DNA of 64,000 nucleotides from the IMG/VR virus record IMGVR_UViG_3300021964_012561, positions 1-64,000 of that record. The stretch is one strand, 5' to 3'. This stretch comes from a virus. The translations under genes and the position numbers were made by a program. Below are positions 9,314 through 17,613 of this stretch, one piece after another. Numbering within the stretch: the first letter of the stretch is position 1; each line of letters opens with the position of its first letter. Below the pieces are notes generated by a model. It ran no database searches. It saw nothing but the letters and a program-made list of their open reading frames with translations, and was not told where the DNA came from.

Positions 9314-10078
9314 ATGAACAAAATAGCAGAAAAAGGTTATCTTTATATTGCCTATGGTGAAGCTTTTACTAAAGAAGCATTAATGTCAATAGAATCTTTA
9401 AGAAGATACACTGACTTACCTATTGCAATTTACACAGATCAAAAAGATTTAGCAGAAGAAAAAAAAGATAAATTAAAAATTACTTTAATCGGTCAAATTG
9501 TTGCAAAACACTTAAGGGCAAAAGTAGATTATATGGATCAATCTCCATTCATAAATACGGTATTTATGGATTCTGATACTGTGGTTGTAAGAAATTGCGA
9601 CGACATGTTTGCTCTTTTAGAAAGATTCGATGTTGCAATTGTAAATGATTATGCAAGAAAAAGATTGAAATATTCAAAAATAGTTCCGGAATATGGTGAA
9701 ATTCCTTATGCTTTTTCTGAGGCAAATAGTGGTGTAATTGCTTTTAACAGTTCTACAAGAACAGATACTTTTCTTAAAATGTGGAAAGAGTATTTTTATA
9801 AGTACTATCAGCAAACAAACGGCTGGGATCAAGTAAGTTTTAGAATATCTTTGTGGAAAAGCAATGTAAGAATTCACCACATGCCTTTTGAATACAATGT
9901 CAGAAGCGCCGCAAATAGAGAAAAACAAAATCATTACAAAAGAGAATTTGGCGAAGATCATATGGAGTCAAGGATTATTCACATACATTACGATAATGAA
10001 ATACATAAAGGTATCTATAAAATTGATGACGTTGATGAGCTTGAAAGAATTGTAAAAGAAAAAGCTGTGGTATACTAA
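9314..10078 (+). CDS. GT-A glycosyltransferase, GT8-like
   Basis: A 254-residue GT-A protein. The hallmark is NTVFMDSDTVVVRNCDDMF at about residues 76-94, containing the DSD metal-binding motif of the GT8/nucleotide-diphospho-sugar transferase group, followed by a segment around 133-160 (SGVIAFNSSTRTDTFLKMW) typical of that fold. The N-terminus reads GYLYIAYGEAFTKEA, again as in this group. The C-terminus has HIHYDNEIHKGIY, where a late His may contact the metal. A GAGG sequence lies 5 bases before the ATG. Donor unknown. Confidence 0.8.
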   Translation: MNKIAEKGYLYIAYGEAFTKEALMSIESLRRYTDLPIAIYTDQKDLAEEKKDKLKITLIGQIVAKHLRAKVDYMDQSPFINTVFMDSDTVVVRNCDDMFALLERFDVAIVNDYARKRLKYSKIVPEYGEIPYAFSEANSGVIAFNSSTRTDTFLKMWKEYFYKYYQQTNGWDQVSFRISLWKSNVRIHHMPFEYNVRSAANREKQNHYKREFGEDHMESRIIHIHYDNEIHKGIYKIDDVDELERIVKEKAVVY

Positions 10079-10079
10079 A

Positions 10080-10817
10080 ATGACCAATATTTTACAAGAT
10101 CTTTTTGAAAACAAGAAAGTTGCATTAGTAGGTCCTGCAAAGTATATGACCAACTTGCCGCTAGGAAAAGAAATTGACAGTCATGATACAGTTGTTAGGA
10201 TTAATAGATCTTGGGAGTCTATTAGCAGTCATAACAAGAGCATAGGTAGTAGAACAGATGTATTATATTCCTGCTTGATTGAAAAACCGGCAAATGCAGG
10301 AGAAATAAATGTTGAAAAATATGTTGAAAATAACATTAAGTTAGTTTGCGCACCTCCAGCATCTAGCATGAAAGGATTGTCAAACGAAACAAGATTTCAC
10401 GATTTAATTGACATAGAAAAAATTGAAAAATTAAATCAAAAAATACCTGTCAGATTAGTTGATCATCATTTTCATAATGCCTTGGCATATAAAGTAGATT
10501 GCCGACCTAACACAGGATTTGTAGCCATTTATGACATCTTAAGAATGAATCCAAAATTTTTATCAATTTATGGTTTTAGTTTTTACTTAGATGGTTTTAT
10601 TCCCGGTGTTAAGAAAGGAATAATAAACGAACAAAATAAAACTGAAGCTGAGTTTGCAAATCAATGCTTTAATTCAAAGCGCCACGTCCAAAAAAATATG
10701 TGGCAATTTGCTAAAGAAACGCTTTTAAACAATGAAAAAGTAAATTTAGATTCTCAGTTAAAGATTATTTTAGAGTTGGAAAGATTAGACAAAAGCCTTT
10801 ATGAAAAGAAAAAATGA
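10080..10817 (+). CDS. GT29 sialyltransferase-like glycosyltransferase
   Basis: A 245-residue protein with the hallmarks of GT29 enzymes: VALVGPA at 14-20 and DSHDTVVRIN at 33-42 match the sialyl-L region (nucleotide binding), GSRTDVLY at 56-63 continues it, and RPNTGFVAI at 142-150 with YGFSFYLDG at 164-172 matches the sialyl-S region. GT29 enzymes use CMP-sialic acid or related CMP-ulosonates. The next gene encodes a CMP-acylneuraminate synthetase-like protein and overlaps it by 4 bases, which supports a CMP-sugar donor. There is no membrane anchor, unlike eukaryotic GT29 enzymes. The exact ulosonic acid is unknown. Confidence 0.75.
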   Translation: MTNILQDLFENKKVALVGPAKYMTNLPLGKEIDSHDTVVRINRSWESISSHNKSIGSRTDVLYSCLIEKPANAGEINVEKYVENNIKLVCAPPASSMKGLSNETRFHDLIDIEKIEKLNQKIPVRLVDHHFHNALAYKVDCRPNTGFVAIYDILRMNPKFLSIYGFSFYLDGFIPGVKKGIINEQNKTEAEFANQCFNSKRHVQKNMWQFAKETLLNNEKVNLDSQLKIILELERLDKSLYEKKK

Positions 10818-11464
10818 TTATTTTTATTCCAATCAAAGAAGAATCTCAAAGAGTTCCTAATAAAAACTTTAGAAAGATTAACGGAATAGAACTTTATAAA
10901 AATTTATTATATAAACTTACTAATCATAAAGTTTTTATAGATACTGACAGCAATAAGATTATAGATGCTGTTAAAAATGACAAAAAACTTAAAAATGTTT
11001 GTACTTACAAAAGAAAACAACATTTGCTTGGCCATGAAGTTTCTGTTTGTGACTTAATTGAAAATTTTATTATTGAAAAATCTATGCATAATAAATCAAT
11101 CTGTCAAATACATGTAACATCGCCATTTATAAAAGAAAAAACATTAACAACAGCATTTAATAAGTTTAAATCTGGATATGATTCTATTGTTTCTTGTAAC
11201 ATATATCAAAATAGACTATGGCGTAAAGAAAAATATGGATATTGCCCAGTTAATCATAACCCGATTAAACTAGAACAAACTCAAGACCTGCCTAAATTTT
11301 ATGAAGAAAATTCTTTATTTTACATGTTTCAGGCAGATAAATTTTTAAAAACAAAATCAAGGATCGGAAATAATCCGTATTTTTATGCATGCAATTTTCC
11401 AGAAAATATTGACATAGACACAGAAGACGATTGGAGTATTGCTAAAACTATCGCAGGAGAATAG
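10814..11464 (+). CDS. CMP-N-acylneuraminate / CMP-ulosonate cytidylyltransferase-like
   Basis: A 216-residue nucleotidyltransferase of the NeuA/KdsB type, which activates a 3-deoxy-2-ulosonic acid with CTP. The N-terminal FIPIKEESQRVPNKNFR (4-20) is the CTP-binding loop, with EES in place of the more common GGS or SGS. HVTSPF at 100-105, TQDLPKFYEEN at 156-166 and the C-terminal IDIDTEDDW at 199-207 are family motifs, the last supplying metal-binding acids. It overlaps the GT29-like gene by 4 bases, and the aldolase starts immediately after its stop. Substrate is inferred from family; Neu5Ac, legionaminate, pseudaminate and Kdo-like acids are all possible. Confidence 0.85.
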   Translation: MIIFIPIKEESQRVPNKNFRKINGIELYKNLLYKLTNHKVFIDTDSNKIIDAVKNDKKLKNVCTYKRKQHLLGHEVSVCDLIENFIIEKSMHNKSICQIHVTSPFIKEKTLTTAFNKFKSGYDSIVSCNIYQNRLWRKEKYGYCPVNHNPIKLEQTQDLPKFYEENSLFYMFQADKFLKTKSRIGNNPYFYACNFPENIDIDTEDDWSIAKTIAGE

Positions 11465-12154
11465 ATGAAATTAATGTGGCAGCAAATCCCATCAACAGTC
11501 ATATCAGAAATTTTATGCATTAACGACACAGATGGCGTAGTAATAGATACAGAGCATGGCTGTTTTAACACGGAGACACTTTATTCTTGCATACAAGTTG
11601 TTACATTACACAAAAAAGAATGTTTCATCAGATTAACAGAAGTCAACAAGACATTAATTAGAGCCTGTTTGGATGCAGGCTGTACTGGTATTATTTTTTC
11701 AACTGTTGAAAATGTTGAAGACGCTAAAAAAATACATGAATGGTGTAAATTTCCATCCATTGGCGGTAAAAGAGGTTTAGGGTTAGTTCGAGAAAACAAG
11801 TGGGGTCTTGATAAAAATTTAATTAGTAATCCTCCAAAATTAATTGCTCAAATTGAAACAATAGAAGGCGTCGAAAACATCAAAGAAATTTCTTCTTTCC
11901 CTTTTGATTTTTACATGATAGGCCCTTATGATCTATCAGCAAGTGCTGGTGATCCTGGAAATTTTGAAAATGAAACTTTCAAGGATTCAATTAAAAAAGT
12001 GAGGAAAATAATACCAGACAATAAAATGGCAGTTCACATACCAAAAAACATTAAAAAAGAAATGAAAAATTATAAAAATTATGGTATGATTGCTTTAGGA
12101 ATGGATACAACTTTTTTAATTGAAAAGTGCAAGGAAATTGAAAAATATGCTTAA
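11465..12154 (+). CDS. HpcH/HpaI-family pyruvate aldolase
   Basis: A 229-residue class II aldolase of the HpcH/HpaI (RhmA-like) family, which reversibly adds pyruvate to an aldehyde to give a 2-keto-3-deoxy acid. Visible motifs are VVIDTEHG at 25-32 (catalytic His), TGIIFSTVEN at 74-83, GGKRGLG at 100-106, IAQIETIEGV at 127-136 (metal Glu131) and MIGPYDLSAS at 151-160 (metal Asp156). The family is usually about 250 residues, so this one is slightly short. Placed between a CMP-ulosonate synthetase and a SIS-HAD protein, it may make the ulosonic acid in place of a NeuB/KdsA synthase (inference). It begins right after the previous stop. Confidence 0.85.
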   Translation: MKLMWQQIPSTVISEILCINDTDGVVIDTEHGCFNTETLYSCIQVVTLHKKECFIRLTEVNKTLIRACLDAGCTGIIFSTVENVEDAKKIHEWCKFPSIGGKRGLGLVRENKWGLDKNLISNPPKLIAQIETIEGVENIKEISSFPFDFYMIGPYDLSASAGDPGNFENETFKDSIKKVRKIIPDNKMAVHIPKNIKKEMKNYKNYGMIALGMDTTFLIEKCKEIEKYA

Positions 12155-13124
12155 TTTTGAAAATTTAGATGAAAAATTTGTTAAGGTTGTCAACTCTAAA
12201 GAATGGAAAGAGTTGCAACAAAAATTCAACAAATGTAATGACATTTATGTCCTAGGACATGGAGGTAACTTAGCTATAGCAGACCATGCTGCTGTCGACA
12301 TAACACGCCTGTCAAATGGTACAAAAAATGCCATATGTCCCGGAAGTGCTATTGTCGCTACTTCTTTGATTAATGACACAAGCTTTGATCAATGGATGGT
12401 CAATTGGTTACGTCAAAGAACTTCCACTAGAACAAAAGATCAAATGAAAAAATCGCTAGTTTTAGGAGTTTCATCATCAGGAAATTCTACTGACATTATT
12501 AAAGCTCTTCAATGGGCAAATGACAATAATATGGAAATAGCTATGATTTCATCAAAAGACATTAAAGTAAAAGTTAAAGATTTGACAAAGGTCTTACTAG
12601 GAGCAGAGTATTATCACACAGCTGAGGTACTAACTCTTTTACTTACTTATGAACTAACGCATGGTTCTGGTAATGTTTGCCCGCCTATAGGGAAAAACGA
12701 CCCTGAAGATTTAAAAAAATTAAACTGGAAAGGCAGTAAGATAAGAAAGCATAGCTACCCTGATGAACAGATTAATCTTGGAATTGATTTTGATGGCGTA
12801 ATTCATAAGTGCTCAAAAGGTTATTATGATGGTACTATCTATGATGATCCAGTAGAGGGAGCTTACGAAGCTTTGTCTAAGCTGTCAAAAAAATATACTT
12901 TGATTGTTTATACTTGCAAGGCGAAACCTGACAGAGGCCTAGTGAATGGAAAAACCGGAACAGAGCTAGTTTGGGAGTGGCTAGAAAAACATGACATGTC
13001 AAAGTTTGTTTCAAAAGTAACAGCAGAAAAACCTAGAGCAATTGCTTACATTGATGATAAAAACATAAGTTTTTCTGATTGGGACCAAACATTGTTGACT
13101 TTAACTAAAAAAGGTCAACTATAA
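12147..13124 (+). CDS. SIS (GmhA-like) - HAD phosphatase fusion protein
   Basis: A 325-residue fusion. Residues 1-185 are a SIS domain like phosphoheptose isomerase GmhA: VLGHGGNLAIADHAA near 35-49, INDTSFDQW near 75-83, and the phosphosugar-binding GVSSSGNSTDII at 107-118. Residues 200-325 are a compact HAD domain with motif I GIDFDGVIHK (202-211; Asp204 and Asp206), motif II Thr in YTCK, and YIDDKNISF near 301-309 as motif IV. This combines isomerisation of a sugar phosphate with phosphate removal. I chose the ATG at 12147, which overlaps the aldolase by 8 bases and has AAGGAA upstream, over a TTG at 12120. Heptose or Kdo-type chemistry are both possible. Confidence 0.8.
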   Translation: MLNFENLDEKFVKVVNSKEWKELQQKFNKCNDIYVLGHGGNLAIADHAAVDITRLSNGTKNAICPGSAIVATSLINDTSFDQWMVNWLRQRTSTRTKDQMKKSLVLGVSSSGNSTDIIKALQWANDNNMEIAMISSKDIKVKVKDLTKVLLGAEYYHTAEVLTLLLTYELTHGSGNVCPPIGKNDPEDLKKLNWKGSKIRKHSYPDEQINLGIDFDGVIHKCSKGYYDGTIYDDPVEGAYEALSKLSKKYTLIVYTCKAKPDRGLVNGKTGTELVWEWLEKHDMSKFVSKVTAEKPRAIAYIDDKNISFSDWDQTLLTLTKKGQL

Positions 13125-14179
13125 TGAACTTAAATCCATTTAAAACTATTTACTTTGTATGGGAAAGATGGGGCGGTGGTTGTACAATGGGCTGCTATCA
13201 ACCTTTACTTTCATGTATTGACTTAAATATCAATGCGAGGTCAATCAATAGAAGACAATTACTCAATGAAATTAATAAAATTAAAGATAGCTTAATCTTT
13301 ATTTTTAAATTTAAGCCGACACAGAATGAAATCAACGTTTTGAAAAACAATAAAAATACAGTTTTAAGATACGTAGGCGATGGTTTAATTAGAAATGAAA
13401 TTAATTATCATGTTAAAATGTTAAATATTGATGGGATAATTGTAGGAAGTAGAGCATTTAAAAAAATAATTGATGCAAATCAAAAAATAAAATCAATAAC
13501 CACAGTAATACCAGCAAATCATGACTATTTTCTAGAAAATAAAATTTACCAAAAAGAAAGATCTAATACTTTTAGATTGTTTTTCGGAGGCTCTAGGGAT
13601 CCCTCAGGTATTGAAACACAAGGAGAGTTAGGTTTGAGTGGCCATGACCATCATGAAGGTTATTTTCATAGCTTGTTCCACATGTTTGAAAACATGAAAA
13701 ATCAAAGCGAAGAGAATCTTAGAAAATATTTAATTAGCGCGAAAGATTGTAATTATCTTAATCAGCTTAAAAGTTCAAACAGTAATCCTTCCAGATATTC
13801 ATGTCATTATGGTGTAAGATCACCTACTATTTTCTCTGTAGCCGGTCAAAAAATAAATTATGAGCAATGGGTTACAAAAACAGGAGGAAAAGTATCAACA
13901 GCAGCCGCATGCGGATCAAACATTATTACTTCTTTAGACCCATCTGTTAGAGAGTTAATTGATGAATCTTATCCTTATGCAATAAATACAGAAAAATCAG
14001 GCTTCATAGACAATTATAAAGAAATTTGTTCTGAAATGATCAATAAGGCAAGAATAACTTTTGGAAAAAAAGAATGGAAAGAGGGTTTAAAAATTATGAA
14101 TGATGTAAAAGAAAAAACAACAACACAAGTAATTACCAAAAGATACATTGAATTTGGGATTAATTGCTACCAGAAATAG
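13124..14179 (+). CDS. Probable GT-B glycosyltransferase
   Basis: A 351-residue soluble protein whose ATG overlaps the preceding TAA by one base. The only family-like evidence is a GT-B layout: a Rossmann-like second half starting near residue 150 (FRLFFGGSRDPSG), and a C-terminal donor-site-like run, WVTKTGGKVSTAAACGSNI at about 246-264 followed by ITSLDPSVREL. The region around 170-180 (LSGHDHHEGYFH) is His-rich and unusual. The cluster context favours a glycosyltransferase, but no catalytic residue can be assigned. Confidence 0.55.
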   Translation: MNLNPFKTIYFVWERWGGGCTMGCYQPLLSCIDLNINARSINRRQLLNEINKIKDSLIFIFKFKPTQNEINVLKNNKNTVLRYVGDGLIRNEINYHVKMLNIDGIIVGSRAFKKIIDANQKIKSITTVIPANHDYFLENKIYQKERSNTFRLFFGGSRDPSGIETQGELGLSGHDHHEGYFHSLFHMFENMKNQSEENLRKYLISAKDCNYLNQLKSSNSNPSRYSCHYGVRSPTIFSVAGQKINYEQWVTKTGGKVSTAAACGSNIITSLDPSVRELIDESYPYAINTEKSGFIDNYKEICSEMINKARITFGKKEWKEGLKIMNDVKEKTTTQVITKRYIEFGINCYQK

Positions 14180-14187
14180 GATAAAAT

Positions 14188-15366
14188 ATGAAAATAACTT
14201 TTCTAAACCTCGGAAAACAACCAATTGCAAATAACTTCTTACCGAAAGAATATCTGCAAAAAAAAGAATATTTTTTTGACTTAGAGGTTGTTTTTGACAC
14301 TAATAACAATCTTGTATCTTTAAAAAATTTTGTTGAACCTGAGAAAATGTTTAACGATCAGTATGTTTATCATTCATCACAATCAAGAACAATGAGAAAT
14401 CATTTTAAAAATGTTTCAAGCTTGCTAAAGAATGAATTTAATCCTGACAAGGTGGTTGAAATAGGTTCTAATGACGGTGTTTTTTCTTTTAACTTTAATC
14501 AAGAAAAAACTTTTTGTGTTGAACCTTGCGGTAATTTTGCAAAAATAACAGCAGGTAAAAATTATAAAACATACAACGAATTTTGGAATTACAAAACTTC
14601 TAATCAAATAAAAAACAATCACGGTCTTGTTGATTTAGTATACTCTGCAAATTGCATGTGTCACATACAAGATTTAGATGATGCATTTTCAAGCGTTTAT
14701 AATTTACTTAGTGATAAAGGAATATTTGTTTTTGAAGATCCCTCTCTGCTTAAAATGATTTCTAGGAATTCTTTTGATCAAATTTATGATGAACATGCTC
14801 ATATTTTCTCTGTCCTATCACTTAAAAATCTATTAGAGAAAAACAACTTAGACTTGTTTAGAGTTGAAGGTTTAAACATTCATGGCGGTTCAAATAGAAT
14901 ATTTGCTTGCAAAAAAAATACGAGAAAAATAGAAAACTCTGTAAGTTTATTTTTAAAAGAAGAAATTAATGCTGGATTAGATAAAATAGAAACATTTCAA
15001 AATTTCGCAAAACGAGTTGAAAAAAATAAAAAAGACTTAGTGAAAATTTTAAGTAATTTTAAATCACAAAATAAAAAAATTGTAAGTTATGGCGCAACTT
15101 CAAAATCAACAACAGTTTTTAACTATTGTGAAATAGATGATAAATTAATAGATTACATAACAGATACTACTATAGCAAAACAAGGAAAGTATTCACCCGG
15201 TGTACATATCCCTGTGCATAGTGATAAAATGTTTGATGAAACAGTTGATGTTGCTTTTTTAGGTGCCTGGAATTTCAAAAAAGAAATATTTGAAAAAGAA
15301 AAAGATTTTTTAGCTAGAGGCGGTGTTTTTGTAACTCATGTACCAGAAGTAAAAATTATTTCCTAG
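14188..15366 (+). CDS. Sugar C-methyltransferase (TylC3/NovU/TcaB9-like), N-terminally short
   Basis: A 392-residue SAM-dependent methyltransferase resembling nucleotide-sugar C-3 methyltransferases, which methylate a dTDP-4-keto-deoxysugar. The SAM-binding VVEIGSNDG lies at 89-97 and the catalytic Y-x-E-H motif is present as Tyr200-Asp-Glu202-His203. The C-terminal domain begins near 310 with SYGATSKSTT, as in the family. The usual N-terminal zinc-binding Cys pair is absent: the protein starts directly at FLNLGKQPIANNFL, and an in-frame stop 4-6 bases before the ATG rules out a longer form. The substrate would be the same class of 4-keto sugar handled by the cupins downstream. Confidence 0.85.
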   Translation: MKITFLNLGKQPIANNFLPKEYLQKKEYFFDLEVVFDTNNNLVSLKNFVEPEKMFNDQYVYHSSQSRTMRNHFKNVSSLLKNEFNPDKVVEIGSNDGVFSFNFNQEKTFCVEPCGNFAKITAGKNYKTYNEFWNYKTSNQIKNNHGLVDLVYSANCMCHIQDLDDAFSSVYNLLSDKGIFVFEDPSLLKMISRNSFDQIYDEHAHIFSVLSLKNLLEKNNLDLFRVEGLNIHGGSNRIFACKKNTRKIENSVSLFLKEEINAGLDKIETFQNFAKRVEKNKKDLVKILSNFKSQNKKIVSYGATSKSTTVFNYCEIDDKLIDYITDTTIAKQGKYSPGVHIPVHSDKMFDETVDVAFLGAWNFKKEIFEKEKDFLARGGVFVTHVPEVKIIS

Positions 15367-15376
15367 GAGTGTAAAA

Positions 15377-15775
15377 TTGAAAAATTATAAAATTAATTAC
15401 AATGAAGACGATCGAGCACAAAGATATTTTTTAGAGTTTAATGAAATGAAAGGCCAAATTAACGTATCTAGAGTAAATTCTACAAAACACGTTGTTGCTT
15501 GGCACAGACATAAAAAACAAACCGATTATTGGTTTTGTGTAAAAGGTTCTTTTAAAGTAGGCTTGCGCCACCCTGACGGCAAGGTAGAATTTAAATATCT
15601 ATCAGACAAAATTCCAAATGTATTAGAAATACCACCAGGAGTTTGGCATGGTTATAAAGCGTTACAACCGGAATCTATAATGTTGTATTATTTAAATGAA
15701 AAATATGATGTAAAAGATGAATGGAAGGCAAAGCCAGGCAGCTTTGGTGAGACATGGGAAACAGAGGACAAATAA
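15377..15775 (+). CDS. Cupin sugar epimerase-like protein (RmlC/FdtA-like)
   Basis: A 132-residue single cupin starting at TTG 15377, which has AGGAG 7 bases upstream. EDDRAQRYF near 10-18 and the cupin metal site HVVAWHRHKKQTD near 38-50 are seen, followed by EIPPGVWHGYKAL near 90-102. The last motif is very like the dTDP-4-dehydrorhamnose 3,5-epimerase (RmlC) signature IPPGxxHG, but the protein is shorter than typical RmlC (about 180 residues). It probably acts on a nucleotide-linked 4-keto-6-deoxysugar as an epimerase or isomerase. A 3-epimerase or 3,4-ketoisomerase is the main alternative. Confidence 0.7.
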   Translation: MKNYKINYNEDDRAQRYFLEFNEMKGQINVSRVNSTKHVVAWHRHKKQTDYWFCVKGSFKVGLRHPDGKVEFKYLSDKIPNVLEIPPGVWHGYKALQPESIMLYYLNEKYDVKDEWKAKPGSFGETWETEDK

Positions 15776-16483
15776 GTGTTTTTGCAAAAAGAAAATCTAA
15801 TGATGATTCACGTTCCAAAAACAGGAGGAACAGCAGTTTCTAATGCTATTAAAATTGCTTTCGGTGATTATGGAGAACATAGACATTTGGATCTTAATTA
15901 TTACAAATCCAACATTGCTCCGGAGCTATGGTCTTCTATTTTTAAGTTTAGTTTTATTAGGTGTCCTAAAGAAAGAATGGTTTCTACTTTTAAACAATTA
16001 GTTGAAAAGAGATACAAAGAAGGTAGAGACTTTGATGAATATAAAAGCTGCAATCCGCATGATTTTAACAAATGGCTGGTTAATGTTTGGCACCCGCACG
16101 TTTCTGGGAAAGCTATCAAGTCAAAAGATAAAAAAATGATAACGTGGATGAATAAAAATGTTTTACCTACCAAGCCTAGCGGATTTAATCCTAACATATA
16201 CCATTTTTATTTAGGGGACAATATATTGTCAAATAATAGCTTAAATTTGTTAGATTTTAGATATTGTCGTCAAGAGTTTGTTTTTGCTATGGAAAAGTAT
16301 CAAGAAAAAAACAAAACTTTAATTAACTTTGATAGAATCTCTTTAATCTTAAATGAAGCAAATGAAAACAAATACGAATTTTTTTGGAATAAAAAAAGTC
16401 AAGATCTATTTAACAATTTTAACTTTTTAGATTTAAAATTTTATGAAACGTTTATTAATGAAAAAGAAAGAGAGGTAAAATGA
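15776..16483 (+). CDS. Sulfotransferase family protein
   Basis: A 235-residue protein starting at GTG 15776, immediately after the previous stop. Residues 11-19, IHVPKTGGT, are the 5'-phosphosulfate-binding loop of sulfotransferases, and FSFIRCPKERMVSTF at 58-72 is the 3'-phosphate-binding strand and helix with the conserved Arg and Ser. The family moves sulfate from PAPS to hydroxyl groups on sugars or other acceptors. No PAPS synthesis gene lies nearby, so the host would supply PAPS. No membrane anchor is seen. In this cluster a glycan acceptor is the likely target. It overlaps the next gene by 4 bases (ATGA). Confidence 0.8.
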   Translation: MFLQKENLMMIHVPKTGGTAVSNAIKIAFGDYGEHRHLDLNYYKSNIAPELWSSIFKFSFIRCPKERMVSTFKQLVEKRYKEGRDFDEYKSCNPHDFNKWLVNVWHPHVSGKAIKSKDKKMITWMNKNVLPTKPSGFNPNIYHFYLGDNILSNNSLNLLDFRYCRQEFVFAMEKYQEKNKTLINFDRISLILNEANENKYEFFWNKKSQDLFNNFNFLDLKFYETFINEKEREVK

Positions 16484-16881
16484 AAGGAGTCGAAAAAATA
16501 GAAATACAAAAATTTGATGCTGAAAGAGGAATCCTCTGTCCTATTGAATTTGATTCTTTGCCAATTTCTGTTGAAAGAATTTTTTATGTTTACGGTGTAA
16601 ATAATAAAGAAATAAGAGGTAATCACTCACACTACAAGACAAATCAAATCTTAATTTGTCTGAGCGGAAAATGCCTTGTAACATGTAGAAACGGAAAAGA
16701 AGTAGAAGAGTATGTTTTGGACAGCCCAGACAATGGATTATTAATAAGAAGTATGATCTGGGATGAACAGATTTATGCTTCAAAAGACACTGTTCTTTTA
16801 GTGTTATCAGATACCAAATATGATAAAAGCGATTACATAGAATCTTGGGAAGAATACTGCAAAGCTATAAAGGCGGAATAA
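16480..16881 (+). CDS. FdtA/QdtA-like sugar 3,4-ketoisomerase (WxcM-like cupin)
   Basis: A 133-residue cupin of the WxcM-like/FdtA group, which converts dTDP-4-keto-6-deoxyglucose to the 3-keto isomer. RGNHSHYKTNQ at 46-56 is the signature with the paired His (His49, His51), LSGKCLVTCRNG follows at 61-72, and the family's terminal YDKSDYI is at 114-120. In known pathways a DegT-type aminotransferase then makes the 3-amino sugar, which is acylated or formylated. Both types of enzyme are encoded downstream. The ATG overlaps the sulfotransferase stop, with AGAGG upstream. Confidence 0.85.
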   Translation: MKGVEKIEIQKFDAERGILCPIEFDSLPISVERIFYVYGVNNKEIRGNHSHYKTNQILICLSGKCLVTCRNGKEVEEYVLDSPDNGLLIRSMIWDEQIYASKDTVLLVLSDTKYDKSDYIESWEEYCKAIKAE

Positions 16882-17613
16882 ATGAAAACATTAGGCTGGA
16901 AAAATGTCATCTATAAAACTACTAAAGATTTACCTGATAATGTAGGCACTTATGATAATCGTGACTGGATTGAAAAACAAATCAATAGAGTTAACAATTT
17001 TGACAAAGAAGTCAAAATAGCTTCAAAAAGAAACCAATCTTTAATAGACACTGTATCTAAAATTAAAAAAGAAAAAGTGTGTGTGGTCGATTTAGGTGGA
17101 GGCTTTGGACTGTCTTATTTGCCTTTAAAATACAAAACAAACAAAACTCTAGACTATAAAATTATTGAAGGTGAACAAGTTGCAAATTCAGCTAGCTCGT
17201 TTTTCAAAAATAATAACGAACTAAGTTTTTTTAGCAACTTTGAAGAATTTAAAAACATCGATGTTGATGTTTTTTATGTTAGAAGTACATTACAATACAT
17301 CTATGATTGGAAAAAAACTATTAGGCAAATAATAGAATTAAAACCTGATAACGTTGTATTTTCTCATTTAGCAGCTGGAGACATTAAAGAAAATTTTTTA
17401 ACAATTCAAGTTTGGGGAATTCAAGAAATACCTTACTGGGTAATTAAAGAAAAAGAAATAATGAGTAGTTTTATAGATAACGGTTATGTTTTGACAAGCA
17501 GAGATATCTCTGAAGACATTACAAAAAATGATCTATGGAAAGCATTTATCGCGCTACCAGTTGAAAAACAAATTAATGCTACAATAAGCCTATCTTTTAA
17601 AAGAGTTAATTAA
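16882..17613 (+). CDS. Putative SAM-dependent methyltransferase (TIGR04325/LIC12133-like)
   Basis: A 243-residue protein. VCVVDLGGGFGLSYLPL at about 72-88 is a SAM-binding glycine-rich motif. The N-terminal GWKNVIYKT and YDNRDWIEKQ resemble the LIC12133-type family found in lipopolysaccharide and capsule loci, whose members also have the DVFYVRSTLQYIYDWKKTI type of region seen here near 132-150. Members are presumed to methylate sugars or glycan ends; none is assigned a reaction here. The gene begins right after the cupin stop, and its TAA overlaps the next ATG by one base. Confidence 0.75.
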   Translation: MKTLGWKNVIYKTTKDLPDNVGTYDNRDWIEKQINRVNNFDKEVKIASKRNQSLIDTVSKIKKEKVCVVDLGGGFGLSYLPLKYKTNKTLDYKIIEGEQVANSASSFFKNNNELSFFSNFEEFKNIDVDVFYVRSTLQYIYDWKKTIRQIIELKPDNVVFSHLAAGDIKENFLTIQVWGIQEIPYWVIKEKEIMSSFIDNGYVLTSRDISEDITKNDLWKAFIALPVEKQINATISLSFKRVN

